Shown: piece after piece, positions 1 through 7,450 of the stretch
Numbering within the stretch: position 1 is the stretch's first letter
How the letters are laid out: each line of letters starts with the position of its first letter
Source: Candidatus Tenderia electrophaga
Lineage (GTDB): Bacteria; Pseudomonadota; Gammaproteobacteria; Tenderiales; Tenderiaceae
Reading direction: 5' to 3'
Assembly (NCBI GenBank): GCA_001447805.1
Contig: CP013100.1
Span: forward strand, 1 to 42,766
Length of the DNA: 42,766 nt
The notes under the pieces: model-generated
Databases searched by the model: none
What the model was told of the DNA's origin: nothing
Seen by the model: the letters and a program-made list of their open reading frames with translations, nothing else
Position numbers and translations under genes: made by a program

Positions 1-421
1 AGAGTTCACCAAACCGACCGTGGATCTCGCAAATACCGTCCGCGCTTACGCTGCGCCCGCGCACTCCGCCGCCGTCGATCCATTGCTGAACCGCGATGTG
101 TGCTTTGGCTTCGAGTTGCAGGTTCCGTTTTTCCGCGTTGGTGCTGTAATCGTTTTTCAGGGCGCGTTCGATGTCGACCGGGTGGGTATCGTGGCCTTCG
201 ATTAGGTTGCTGTAATAACAGTTCATTGCCCGGACCAGCTCCGCCAGGGATGTCAGGATGCCTTCCGGGAGGCTCCGGCGAAATCCTGCGGAATGCGCCG
301 CCAACTCGACCGCAAGATCGGCGAGCTCTCCCCTATCGCGAGAACCTTCGGAGATCCTCATAGGTTCCATCAAAGATACGGGCTCACCCCTGTCCAGGGG
401 TGTGCTATTGTCCGGCTTCAT
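1..421 (-). CDS. Fic family protein, N-terminal part (runs off the window)
   Basis: Reading the minus strand from the ATG at 421-419 gives about 140 open codons up to the window edge. The translation contains NCYYSNLIEGHDTHPVDIER followed by a region ending AKAHIAVQQWID. This is the N-terminal helical part of Fic/DOC proteins. The SNLIEG stretch matches the (S/T)xxxE(G/N) inhibitory helix, which in class II Fic enzymes blocks ATP binding until relieved. Fic enzymes usually AMPylate target proteins; the catalytic HPFxxGNGR motif would lie beyond the window and cannot be checked. Plus-strand ORFs here are shadows. An upstream ATG pair at about 445 is out of frame and hits a stop. The gene is transcribed out of the window, with the AT-rich stretch at 440-540 as its probable promoter region. 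Fic genes occur as toxins and in defence islands, but its role here is open. Confidence 0.8.
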   Translation of the reverse strand, partial: MKPDNSTPLDRGEPVSLMEPMRISEGSRDRGELADLAVELAAHSAGFRRSLPEGILTSLAELVRAMNCYYSNLIEGHDTHPVDIERALKNDYSTNAEKRNLQLEAKAHIAVQQWIDGGGVRGRSVSADGICEIHGRFGEL

Positions 422-878
422 GGCCGCTTCTTTGTCCGCATCATAACTAGTCATAAATTACATAATATCATAAAGATATGTAGAAATTATGTCTATTATT
501 TGCGCTATTGTGGCCGCTTTCAGGGCCGGTTTGATAATATAACGAACAAGGTTGTTAAGAGATCTCTCTCATCCCGTCTGGGGCCGAGCCATGGTGCCGG
601 AGGCGACGTGGTGGGGTGCCGTGGTCGAGCGGTACAGGTGTCGTCTGTCGGGATTCGTCATTCGATCCAACCGGTAGCGCGTCGTAACTGCCGGGGCGAG
701 GTATGCATTGCTTTTTGCCTACTTCACTTCCATTTGGGCGTCGTCTCCTATATGTCTGCTTCCGGCCAGGAGCAGACATTCGTTGCACACTGGGTCACAG
801 GATAAAGCTCAATATTTACTTTTGTGCCCGATGCAGAGCTTTATGGGCTCAGCGCCAGACTACGACCTAAGGAGTGCT
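422..878. other. Gene-free stretch upstream of the Fic gene
   Basis: About 450 bases in which I see no convincing gene. Bases 440-540 are AT-rich and lie just upstream of the Fic start, so they probably hold its promoter. Bases 590-790 are more GC-rich and end in the perfect inverted repeat at 752-779. A minus-strand ORF at 555-788 starts inside that repeat with MSAPGRKQT. This kind of peptide is commonly annotated but is really the translation of a dispersed palindromic repeat, so I do not call it a gene. Confidence 0.5.
752..779. repeat. Dispersed palindromic repeat, copy A
   Basis: The arms ATGTCTGCT (752-760) and AGCAGACAT (771-779) are perfect 9-base inverted repeats around a 10-base GC-rich loop. 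Related sequences occur at 4801-4822 and 9573-9592. Elements reading TGTCTGCTTTGGGTCG are scattered between genes in many proteobacteria and yield spurious ORFs starting MSAxGxKQT. Function is unknown. The palindrome could form a transcript hairpin or be a non-autonomous mobile repeat. Confidence 0.65.
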
Positions 879-1910
879 CTATTTATTTAATAGCTCGAAG
901 CTATTTAAATTTTTGTATCCTATTTCTTTAAGTATTTTTTTGGGGAAATCTGAATTGAAAGTAAAACCAACGTTGTTCCCACTTCCCTGAATAGAACAAT
1001 ATTTAGTAAATTCTTCCCAATTAGACAAAAAACCTGTAGCAGTTAATGATGGGTGGTTATTTATTCTAATGAAGTGAAATACCCGTCTGCTTATCCAGGG
1101 TATATCCTTTGTGCTTATACTATTAGGGCGCTCACTTAAACTAATAAGAGGTTCTACAACATGGTACTTTTCCGACCCAGCCCCAGAACCCCCGAATTCA
1201 ACGATTCTTAGAACCATTAGATCTCCAATGTACTTCACTTTTATTATGCGCTTCCAAAATCCGAATCTTACCGACGTATTTGATTCATGAGTTGCCTCCC
1301 AGAAAACAATAAGATAATCATCCAGTTTCTCTAAAGCGGCTCCATTAGCATAGAGAAACTCAAGTGGACCACCCCAAGAGCTTTTAAGTCCCCATCCGGA
1401 AATATAATTGGAGGAAAAGGTTGTAAAGAAAGTTGATAACACATGATAAAACGCGTTATCACTGTTTGTGCCAACACTTATCGGATATATTTTCTTAAAG
1501 TCGCTACTCATACGTTCTAATAAGTCGACGATCTCACATCCACCTGACCCCCCGTAATTTACATTCTCTAGGGGGTGAAAAGAATCAGACTTCATACTCC
1601 AGTTTCCTAAAGTTAAACTGGCACCATCCAAGCTTAATAAGTTTAACTGTAAGTCAATATCCTTGTTCCTCAAGTCTTCGGCAAACTTATCAATAACTTG
1701 GAATACATCCCCATGGCTCTCGTTTTGTATAACAAGTTCTTGCAATAAAGACTTGGCAGCGTCACTTGATCCACTCCACGAAAGAGCTAAATTATTATTT
1801 AAAAGATGTATTTTTTGTTTTATTGACTTAAAGCTTTCTGGAAGGCTAATTAAGCTATCTGCCATTACGTAAGGCCTATTCTCATATAAAAATTGAACTA
1901 TGAACGTCAC
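879..1910 (-). CDS. Unknown protein with a proteasome/Ntn-hydrolase-like N-terminus
   Basis: 343 aa with a GTG start; AT-rich. The protein starts MTFIVQFLYENRPYVMADSL and continues with KIHLLNNNLALSWSGSSDAA. This resembles the opening of proteasome beta/HslV subunits: a Thr directly after Met as possible N-terminal nucleophile, an Asp about 16 residues later (MADS), a Lys-containing strand (QKIHLL, K33) and a Gly turn (SWSGS). After removal of Met1, T2, D18, K33 and G47 fall at 1, 17, 32 and 46, close to the proteasome positions Thr1, Asp17, Lys33 and Gly47. The rest has no motif I recognise. At 343 aa it is longer than HslV (about 175 aa), so it carries an extra C-terminal domain. It stands alone on the minus strand downstream of the WGR/KfrA pair. 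The fold is inferred from pattern only and proteolysis is not shown. Confidence 0.55.
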   Translation of the reverse strand: MTFIVQFLYENRPYVMADSLISLPESFKSIKQKIHLLNNNLALSWSGSSDAAKSLLQELVIQNESHGDVFQVIDKFAEDLRNKDIDLQLNLLSLDGASLTLGNWSMKSDSFHPLENVNYGGSGGCEIVDLLERMSSDFKKIYPISVGTNSDNAFYHVLSTFFTTFSSNYISGWGLKSSWGGPLEFLYANGAALEKLDDYLIVFWEATHESNTSVRFGFWKRIIKVKYIGDLMVLRIVEFGGSGAGSEKYHVVEPLISLSERPNSISTKDIPWISRRVFHFIRINNHPSLTATGFLSNWEEFTKYCSIQGSGNNVGFTFNSDFPKKILKEIGYKNLNSFELLNK

Positions 1911-2093
1911 GATAAATAGCTTTCAGAATTATTTTTTTAAATATATATCAGCATTAGGGGTCATAATCCAACTTAGTGACATATACAAAGAGCCTTGTCT
2001 TTGTCGTTTAAATTCCGCTTTGGGTCGTTTTCGGCCTTCAGATAACACAAAAACCTCTTGGGTAATATTGGCGAGGATGCTGCCCAAGCATTA

Positions 2094-2384
2094 TTAACTA
2101 TTTCTGATAGGCATCGAATAGCGCCGGGACGAAAGGCGTTGCGATAGCATTCTGTAGCCGCGTCGAATGCGTCGCTTTGTTACCTGGCCCATTAAATCCT
2201 TTCCTTCGTTCAGGCCCTTGACTGGATTAGAGCTAGCGACGCCGGCAATTTTCGTCTTGCCACCCCAAATGCATTCGACTTCCCAATCACCAAACAGATT
2301 TTGTTGTAATGAGGCTAAATAGTACCGCCCATCGGAATCACGGGCAAAGCGCAGCGTCTGCCATTTATCTAGCTCGTACTTCAC
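2094..2384 (-). CDS. Small WGR-domain protein
   Basis: 96 aa. The stretch YYLASLQQNLFGDWEVECIW followed by a G-containing loop, then KRRIRRGYRM near residue 75, matches the WGR domain (tryptophan-glycine-arginine). That domain occurs in PARPs and in small bacterial proteins, and in PARPs it binds DNA ends. Here the signature reads WGGK rather than WGR. The GTG start overlaps the stop of the upstream KfrA-like gene (GTGA), so the two are translationally coupled. WGR plus KfrA-like pairs are recurrent on plasmids and integrative elements. A role in DNA binding or element maintenance is inferred, not seen. Confidence 0.7.
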   Translation of the reverse strand: MKYELDKWQTLRFARDSDGRYYLASLQQNLFGDWEVECIWGGKTKIAGVASSNPVKGLNEGKDLMGQVTKRRIRRGYRMLSQRLSSRRYSMPIRNS

Positions 2385-3439
2385 GATTTGCCTCTCCGCC
2401 CGTTGCTCGATTTGTCCAGTTGGCGCCTAAAAACCTCTTTTTCAATGACAGCCTCATTATATTGATCTTTGAGGGTCTTCAGTTCTGAAACAAGTTCCTG
2501 CCTATCTTCGGCCAGACCTTCGATTTCGGCTTGGAGATTCTCGATATTGGCCTGAAGCTTCGAGCATTCGCCGAGCTTGTGCCTGAGCTCTTTATCCATT
2601 GAGCGATTGTCCCGCTCTAATGCCCTCACGGCTTCCCCCTGCGCTTCAATGGTCGCCTGGTTACGGCTGGCCTCCACCTGTAGCGTATGCACGTTATTAT
2701 TTGAGGTATCTAATACTTTCTGCAGCTTCTTAATTTCTTCGGCGCTGTCTCTCTCTAGCGTCCGGCGGAAGGATTTCTGCTCTTCGAGCAGAGCAACAAG
2801 CCGATTTTCGGTTTCATCATGGCGCTGGTCGGCGAGTTTGACTTGCTCCCGGGCCTCGACAAGCTTTTGCTCCATCTCCCGGACCTTTGCTTCCGCATTC
2901 TGCACCATGGCCTTGGCGTCGGCGCGGATATTCTCCACTTGGCTCTCTAACGACTCACAGCGTCCCTCGGCCCGCTCTAAGTCCCGCTCCAGGGTTCGTG
3001 CCTGGTTTGATAGGCCTGCGATGGTCTCTTTCAGGGCCTCGATGTCGCTGTCTGCCTGCCGTTTCCCTGAAATCGCTTCATCCTTTTCTAGGGTTAGGTT
3101 GGCCACTTCAGCCTGCGCTGCCTCGATTTGAGCGTCATAGGCCTTAAGCGCATGCTGCGCAGATTCGGCCTGGACAGCCTTGATGGCATCCATTAAGGGT
3201 TTAGCCACCTGCTCCGGCAGCTTAAAGAAGCCCTCAAGCTGGGTGACGTGGCTACCGGTATCCTCCCACCATGTATCCAAAGCCTTTTGGATGGTGGTCA
3301 GGCTCCCTTGGCCAATGATCTCAAGAATCTTACGAGTGGTGATCTCGTGCCCCCTTCCTTGGCGGAATAGATTATCCGCGGCCTCATGAACCAGCGCATC
3401 GGTGCGCTTAGGCGTTTCTTTTTGTGCGACTTCCGACAT
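2381..3439 (-). CDS. KfrA-like DNA-binding coiled-coil protein
   Basis: 352 aa. Residues about 10-85 (ALVHEAADNLFRQGRGHEIT, then RKILEIIGQGSLTTIQKAL) fit the KfrA N-terminal DNA-binding domain. Residues about 95-340 are a long, charged, heptad-rich coiled coil. KfrA proteins of broad-host-range plasmids autoregulate their operon and help plasmid segregation; the chromosomal relatives sit next to integrases. The gene is divergent from the tyrosine recombinase at 3715, and the 275-base gap carries inverted repeats that could be its operator. The C-terminus overlaps the WGR gene by 4 bases. Confidence 0.8.
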   Translation of the reverse strand: MSEVAQKETPKRTDALVHEAADNLFRQGRGHEITTRKILEIIGQGSLTTIQKALDTWWEDTGSHVTQLEGFFKLPEQVAKPLMDAIKAVQAESAQHALKAYDAQIEAAQAEVANLTLEKDEAISGKRQADSDIEALKETIAGLSNQARTLERDLERAEGRCESLESQVENIRADAKAMVQNAEAKVREMEQKLVEAREQVKLADQRHDETENRLVALLEEQKSFRRTLERDSAEEIKKLQKVLDTSNNNVHTLQVEASRNQATIEAQGEAVRALERDNRSMDKELRHKLGECSKLQANIENLQAEIEGLAEDRQELVSELKTLKDQYNEAVIEKEVFRRQLDKSSNGRRGKS

Positions 3440-3525
3440 AGGGTGCTCAGTTCCCGGTGGTTGTGTGGTGCGGCCGTAATGGGCTCATCATTTGACATAA
3501 TTATAGGCTGTTACGGATTACTCGT

Positions 3526-3579
3526 ATAGTAACTATGTTACGTATTAAGTGTATAGGTGTATGATAACTAGAATTATCA
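3526..3579. promoter_or_regulatory. Inverted repeats in the kfrA-like/integrase divergent gap
   Basis: Two palindromes lie in an AT-rich patch between the divergent genes: ATAGT-A-ACTAT at 3526-3536 and TGATAA-N6-TTATCA at 3562-3579. Their centres are about 40 bases apart. The position between a KfrA-like regulator and the integrase makes them candidate operators, since KfrA proteins bind repeats at their own promoters. Assignment is by position and symmetry only. Confidence 0.4.
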
Positions 3580-3714
3580 AACGTCTTAGTGCTAAAATTC
3601 CAAGATCCCCTGGGTTCTCGGAGCACCGAGGCATTTTGGCTCAGCTGTGAGCCTGTGCCGCCACTCCAGGAGTGCTTCCAGAGCAAACTAAAACCCGAAC
3701 ATTAGGAGACGCCG

Positions 3715-4773
3715 GTGACGGAGCTGTTACAACCTATTCATCAGGTCGTGAATCTGCCGCCCGACCGTCTCCCTACGGCTAGCTGCTGGGAAAAGCTGAG
3801 TCCCCACTGGCCCTCGCCAGCCGATCGCGAGACGGGGCAATGGGAGGCGAAGGTCAAGTTGTTTCACTACCTGGCCAAGGCCTGGGGCGCGGTCTCGGAT
3901 GACTCCTACCGCGCCTTGTGTTCCGACTTGAGGTTGTTCTTTCAATGGTGCCGCGCCAGGGAGCTCCTTGCCCTCCCCGCCCGGCCGGGGACCATCGTCG
4001 CCTTCATTGAGGATCAGGCGGAGATCAAGGCCAAGGCCTCGGTGCGACGTTACATGGCCTCAATTTCAAAGGCCCATCAATATGCTGGCGTCGCCAATCC
4101 ACTACGCCACGAGGATGTGGTGCTGGCCTTTGATCGTTTATATAAGAGTGATACGAGCGAACCGGAACAGGCCGCGGGCCTGCGCTGGGAGCACATCCGC
4201 ACCGCCCTGCTGGCCATGGGTGACCGTCCCATCGACATCCGCGATCGGGCATTGATCCTGGTTGCGTATGATTGCATGCTGCGCTGCTCGGAAGTGCCAC
4301 GCCTGACCCTCGATGGGCTCAGCGATGGCACCCAGGGGTATAAGCTGCGCGTAATCCGATCAAAACGGCGTGCCAAGCAAGGTGTGATCAAATACAAGTT
4401 CATTGACGAGACCACCGCGCATGCCGTGTACCGTTGGTGCGATATGGCCGGGATCGATAAAGGGACAATCTTCCGTGGCGTGGCCAGCGACGGCACTGTC
4501 CTCGATGCCCCGTTAAGCAAACAGGGGGTTAACCGCGCCGTCCAACGCGTAGCAAAGGCCGCAGGCCTTGATCCGCGCGACTATAGCGGCCAATCCTGCC
4601 GCATTGGTGCCTGCCAAGATATGGCGGCGGACGGGATCGATTTAGGGAAGATCATGCTGGCCGGGGATTGGGAGCGTCCGGAGATGCCGGCCTATTACGC
4701 TCGCAAACTTGCGCCTGATAAAGGCGCTATGGCTGATCTTGCTAAGCGGCAGAATCGGCAGGCGATAATATAA
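3715..4773 (+). CDS. Tyrosine recombinase/integrase
   Basis: 352 aa with a GTG start preceded by AGGAG about 8 bases upstream. The N-terminal SAM-like core-binding region spans about 45-140. The catalytic domain spans about 155-345: R190 in MLRCSEVPRL, K217 in RSKRRAK, box II SGQSCRIGACQ with R296, W319 and the nucleophile Y328 (or Y327) in MPAYYARKL. In box II the usual HxxR histidine is glutamine (Q293), and a related fragment at 34461-34658 keeps this change, so it is a family trait rather than decay. It probably integrates or excises the element. It is divergent from the KfrA-like/WGR pair, a typical integrative-element module. Confidence 0.9.
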   Translation: MTELLQPIHQVVNLPPDRLPTASCWEKLSPHWPSPADRETGQWEAKVKLFHYLAKAWGAVSDDSYRALCSDLRLFFQWCRARELLALPARPGTIVAFIEDQAEIKAKASVRRYMASISKAHQYAGVANPLRHEDVVLAFDRLYKSDTSEPEQAAGLRWEHIRTALLAMGDRPIDIRDRALILVAYDCMLRCSEVPRLTLDGLSDGTQGYKLRVIRSKRRAKQGVIKYKFIDETTAHAVYRWCDMAGIDKGTIFRGVASDGTVLDAPLSKQGVNRAVQRVAKAAGLDPRDYSGQSCRIGACQDMAADGIDLGKIMLAGDWERPEMPAYYARKLAPDKGAMADLAKRQNRQAII

Positions 4774-4800
4774 TATGTAGTAGACGAGATTACTGCACAT

Positions 4801-4822
4801 TCCGCCTTCGGCCAAAAGCGGA
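4801..4822. repeat. Dispersed palindromic repeat, copy C (divergent)
   Basis: TCCGC (4801-4805) and GCGGA (4818-4822) flank TTCGGCCAAAA-like sequence, followed by CAT. This is a divergent member of the TGTCTGCTTN...AGCAGACAT family seen at 752 and 9573. It lies between the 3' ends of the integrase and the E1-like gene, so it could also act as a transcription-stopping hairpin for either. Confidence 0.4.
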
Positions 4823-4861
4823 CATAGAAAAACCAGCTTTTGACCGAAATAAAGTTTCCCA

Positions 4862-5749
4862 TTAATCTTTTGGCTTAGCTTTAACACTCAAATACCGTTC
4901 GACATTTGCCTCGTGCCTTTTGTTATAAAGACTACAACAATAGCAGCCGTTATTCTCACCCATCTGTACTTTCGTGATCGATTTTAAATGACCCCGATAA
5001 TTCAGATAGCGCGAGCTATTTTTAGGGTCGGTAATGTGCAACTTAAATTCCTGAACACCAAGGGAAGCAATGATTCCGTTTAAATCCACCACAGACGGGC
5101 CAGAAGCCGCATCAAGGCTTTCTTTATCTACACCATAAACCTTTGCTTCATTCTCTAATTGCGTTTCATCGGCTAAGTATCGCCTGACCTCGGTTTGGTC
5201 TAGACCATCACCCATACAATGCAAACATCCATTTCTTTCTTTGACGACCGCAACCCGGCCACCAAATGTCCCATCTTCAAACACTTCACTTGCAAGATCA
5301 ATGTAAGTAACACCATAGGCAATACTCAACTCGTTAAGAATAGAGCGTGCACCATCACTGTCGAGGCAGCCCACAACAATATCAGCCCACTTTATGGCGT
5401 CGAACGCTTCACGAGACTCCAGCTTGTTTTTAATAAGTTTTATATTCACTTCTGGATCTATGCCTTTTGCTACGCGCTCGGCAACCATCACTTTGTCAAC
5501 TCCGGTGCCTTTGTCAGCATCAAAATCGCTATGCAAGAACCCTATATACCGATTCCGATTTGTTTCTGAAAAAGTCTCATGCTCAACCACAGTAATATCT
5601 CTTACGCCGAGTAAACAAAGTTGCGGTAACATGAATGTTCCCAGCCCGCCGAAACCGACTAGCACTACCTTGGTGGATTGAATTTTTTCTTGGCCTTGTA
5701 AGCCAAAAATTGCAATCTGCCTGTTAAATCGTTCATTTGCTGATGACAT
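4862..5749 (-). CDS. ThiF/E1-like ubiquitin-activating enzyme homologue
   Basis: 295 aa, start ATG with a strong SD (AGGAGG). A Rossmann nucleotide-binding loop VVLVGFGGLGTFMLPQLCLL (residues about 28-47, GxGGxG) is followed by VVEHETFSETNRNR, the region where E1/ThiF/MoeB proteins hold their ATP ligands, and ADIVVGCLDSDGAR near 130. Cys pairs CLHC (about 177) and CYCC near the C-terminus look like the zinc site of the family. E1-like proteins adenylate the C-terminus of a ubiquitin-like protein using ATP. Here the partner would be the multi-ubiquitin-like protein encoded two genes upstream. The start overlaps the JAMM gene by 17 bases; it is the last gene of the operon. Confidence 0.88.
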   Translation of the reverse strand: MSSANERFNRQIAIFGLQGQEKIQSTKVVLVGFGGLGTFMLPQLCLLGVRDITVVEHETFSETNRNRYIGFLHSDFDADKGTGVDKVMVAERVAKGIDPEVNIKLIKNKLESREAFDAIKWADIVVGCLDSDGARSILNELSIAYGVTYIDLASEVFEDGTFGGRVAVVKERNGCLHCMGDGLDQTEVRRYLADETQLENEAKVYGVDKESLDAASGPSVVDLNGIIASLGVQEFKLHITDPKNSSRYLNYRGHLKSITKVQMGENNGCYCCSLYNKRHEANVERYLSVKAKPKD

Positions 5750-6266
5750 GCCTACCTCCTAATGTCATACCTGTTGGCTTCAATACCTTTTTATCCACGC
5801 GTAATGCCGATAGGCATTCTGGTGAATTAGGGTCTTTCTGCCAAACGAGTGAATCAAAACCACGTGGTGAAACGACAATTGCTGCATAGGGCCTTCCAGG
5901 CAACCTCCACCACATGTGCGGAACAGTTTCTTCGAATCCATTCATGTCAGCGAGAGAGAAAGCAGCAGACCACGGGCTATCAAAAGGATGAGAATGCAAC
6001 TCGATGAGTGCCGTATTCGTTTGGTGCGCCTTTTTGATGATGGAAATCCGACTCTCGTCCGACAACTCGATATAGTCATCGTATTGCGCGATGAAGCCAT
6101 CTTGCCCAACAAGATAATAGTCCTGAGCTTTGAGCAACAAAGTTTGATTGTCTTCGTGGAATTCGGCAAAAATGAAAGCAGCGGATTCCTGGGTGGCACC
6201 TTCGGGTAGAAGGTGGCCCCAGATAACATCATGCTGTTTTTCGGTAAGGTCAATAAAGAATTGCAT
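5733..6266 (-). CDS. JAMM/MPN (JAB) metalloprotease of a ubiquitin-like system
   Basis: 177 aa. The JAMM signature is visible: LHSHP at 90-94 (H91, H93), S104 and D107 in FSLADMNG, with a possible catalytic Glu in FAEFHED near 35. JAMM proteases are zinc isopeptidases that trim or remove ubiquitin-like modifiers. In bacterial operons they pair with E1 and E2 proteins. The spacing from HSHP to the Ser (nine residues) is a little longer than the canonical motif. The ATG overlaps the TAA of the multi-ubiquitin gene by one base (TAATG), so translation is coupled. Confidence 0.85.
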   Translation of the reverse strand: MQFFIDLTEKQHDVIWGHLLPEGATQESAAFIFAEFHEDNQTLLLKAQDYYLVGQDGFIAQYDDYIELSDESRISIIKKAHQTNTALIELHSHPFDSPWSAAFSLADMNGFEETVPHMWWRLPGRPYAAIVVSPRGFDSLVWQKDPNSPECLSALRVDKKVLKPTGMTLGGRHVISK

Positions 6267-7309
6267 TATTCACCCTCCAGCAAGCGGTTGCGGAAACTTC
6301 TCGCCCAACCCCACAGGTTATCGCCGGTAGTAACGTCTGCTCCAGGACGCCAGTTTTCGACGTCCCATGATGCAAAACGCCAGCTTCCTTCGAATGGCGG
6401 TGGATGCTGCGGATTGTTGAGCATCAAAACCCGATCACCGAATTTAACGCCTGACGGTATATAAAAGCCGTAAGGCTTAGGAACTGGATGGCCAGCAGTG
6501 ACACTAAACACGACTGATATCACTTCAGGTGAAAGGGGTGAAGGGAGCGAATAATCTTCGATTTTGAACCAATGAAGATTTTTAACTTCCTTGTATTCCA
6601 CATGTGCAAAGTTTTTCTGTAAGAGCAGAACTTCTTTTCCGATACGGGAATTCTCATCAAATCCACGCTTGAAACGCTGTTTCTTACAAAAGTTATGTCC
6701 GGGCTTTAGCTTGATAACTTCACCGGATGCTAGCGGACGCTCATTTTGGTCTTTGTCCACTTCCACAGCGCCTTGGCTTGCATCCCAGCCACCGAGTTGA
6801 ATAATTTCTTCTGTTGTAATCGTCTTCTTCGACCACTCAAACACCTTGCCTTCAATGCAAATTGAGTATTTGGCCCCAACCCTGAACTGTTCAATTCCTT
6901 CAATGCTAAGGTTAACTACGTCAGAATCCTCAATGAGCTTGTCTTCACCGGATTTGGTTTTCTGCCAAATGCCAACTTCATCCGGCTCATCAACCTCAGT
7001 AAGACGCTTAATGGCTCGTCCTGTAATGTAATCTGAGCCCCATTCACGCGGCTTTCCATTGACTTCCAGCCGATAGAGCACATCTGCTCTGAAAGTACGG
7101 AACTTCTCGATTCCGGTTCGTTGCAAATCGACCACTTCCGTAGGACGGATGCTTTCCATGTCTCCATCCTCAAGAAGAAGATAGATAGCGAATTCTCCCG
7201 GTGGCTGCTTGCCAGCCATAAAAAGTAACTCATTGCCGGAAATCGCGGCTTTGTCAGTCTCATAGACATCGCCATTAATATCTACTTGATACAATACGTC
7301 TACGTTCAT
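6266..7309 (-). CDS. Multi-ubiquitin-like protein fused to an E2-like domain
   Basis: 347 aa. Three tandem ubiquitin-like beta-grasp repeats are seen at about 5-72, 76-144 and 146-205. Each has the pattern Y..-(I/V)-(N/E)-G-K-x-(Y/W/E) ... I.....L ... (V)VDL/VVNL...GIE(K/Q)FR. The C-terminal region (about 220-345), with VTAGHPVPKPYGFYIP and FEGSWRFASWDVENWRPG, looks like the prokaryotic E2 family E. The only Cys near this region is C208, before the fold; I see none where a canonical E2 active-site Cys would be. The domain may therefore be catalytically degenerate or use another residue. The neighbouring JAMM and E1 genes support a ubiquitin-like conjugation pathway, probably in defence. Confidence 0.85.
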   Translation of the reverse strand: MNVDVLYQVDINGDVYETDKAAISGNELLFMAGKQPPGEFAIYLLLEDGDMESIRPTEVVDLQRTGIEKFRTFRADVLYRLEVNGKPREWGSDYITGRAIKRLTEVDEPDEVGIWQKTKSGEDKLIEDSDVVNLSIEGIEQFRVGAKYSICIEGKVFEWSKKTITTEEIIQLGGWDASQGAVEVDKDQNERPLASGEVIKLKPGHNFCKKQRFKRGFDENSRIGKEVLLLQKNFAHVEYKEVKNLHWFKIEDYSLPSPLSPEVISVVFSVTAGHPVPKPYGFYIPSGVKFGDRVLMLNNPQHPPPFEGSWRFASWDVENWRPGADVTTGDNLWGWARSFRNRLLEGE

Positions 7310-7366
7310 TTTTAAATCTCCAATAGGTTAACGAACTTACGGAGATCATTATGAACAGTCAGGGGT

Positions 7367-7408
7367 GTGTGAATTGGTGGGCCAAGGGTGTGAAAATTGG
7401 TGTGAATT
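7367..7408. promoter_or_regulatory. Short direct repeats upstream of the multi-ubiquitin gene
   Basis: GTGTGAATTGGTG (7367-7379) and GTGTGAAAATTGGTG (7388-7402) start 21 bases apart, two helical turns. A third partial copy, GTGTGAATT, overlaps at 7400-7408. They lie 58-100 bases upstream of the multi-ubiquitin start, in the only real gap of the five-gene cluster. Iterated motifs in helical phase suggest an operator for a repressor or activator. The protein encoded at 7451 has a winged-helix-like C-terminus and could be that regulator; this is inference. Confidence 0.35.
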
Positions 7409-7450
7409 TCATTTTTTGATGTTTATTTAGGGTGTAAATGAGAATGGCTC

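Noticed and set aside
555-788. Minus-strand ORF starting MQRMSAPGRKQT
   Set aside because: It starts inside a palindromic repeat and the peptide is the type known to arise from that repeat; no domain or SD supports a gene.
2010-2045. Possible fourth copy of the TGTCTGCT repeat (CCGCTTTGGGTCGTTTTCGGC)
   Set aside because: Only the central GCTTTGGGTCG matches; no inverted arm is present, so I cannot separate it from chance.
2577-3131. 184-aa plus-strand ORF, Ser-rich
   Set aside because: Antisense to the coiled coil of the KfrA-like gene; the Ser/Arg bias is what the reverse of Glu/Arg/Ala codons gives.
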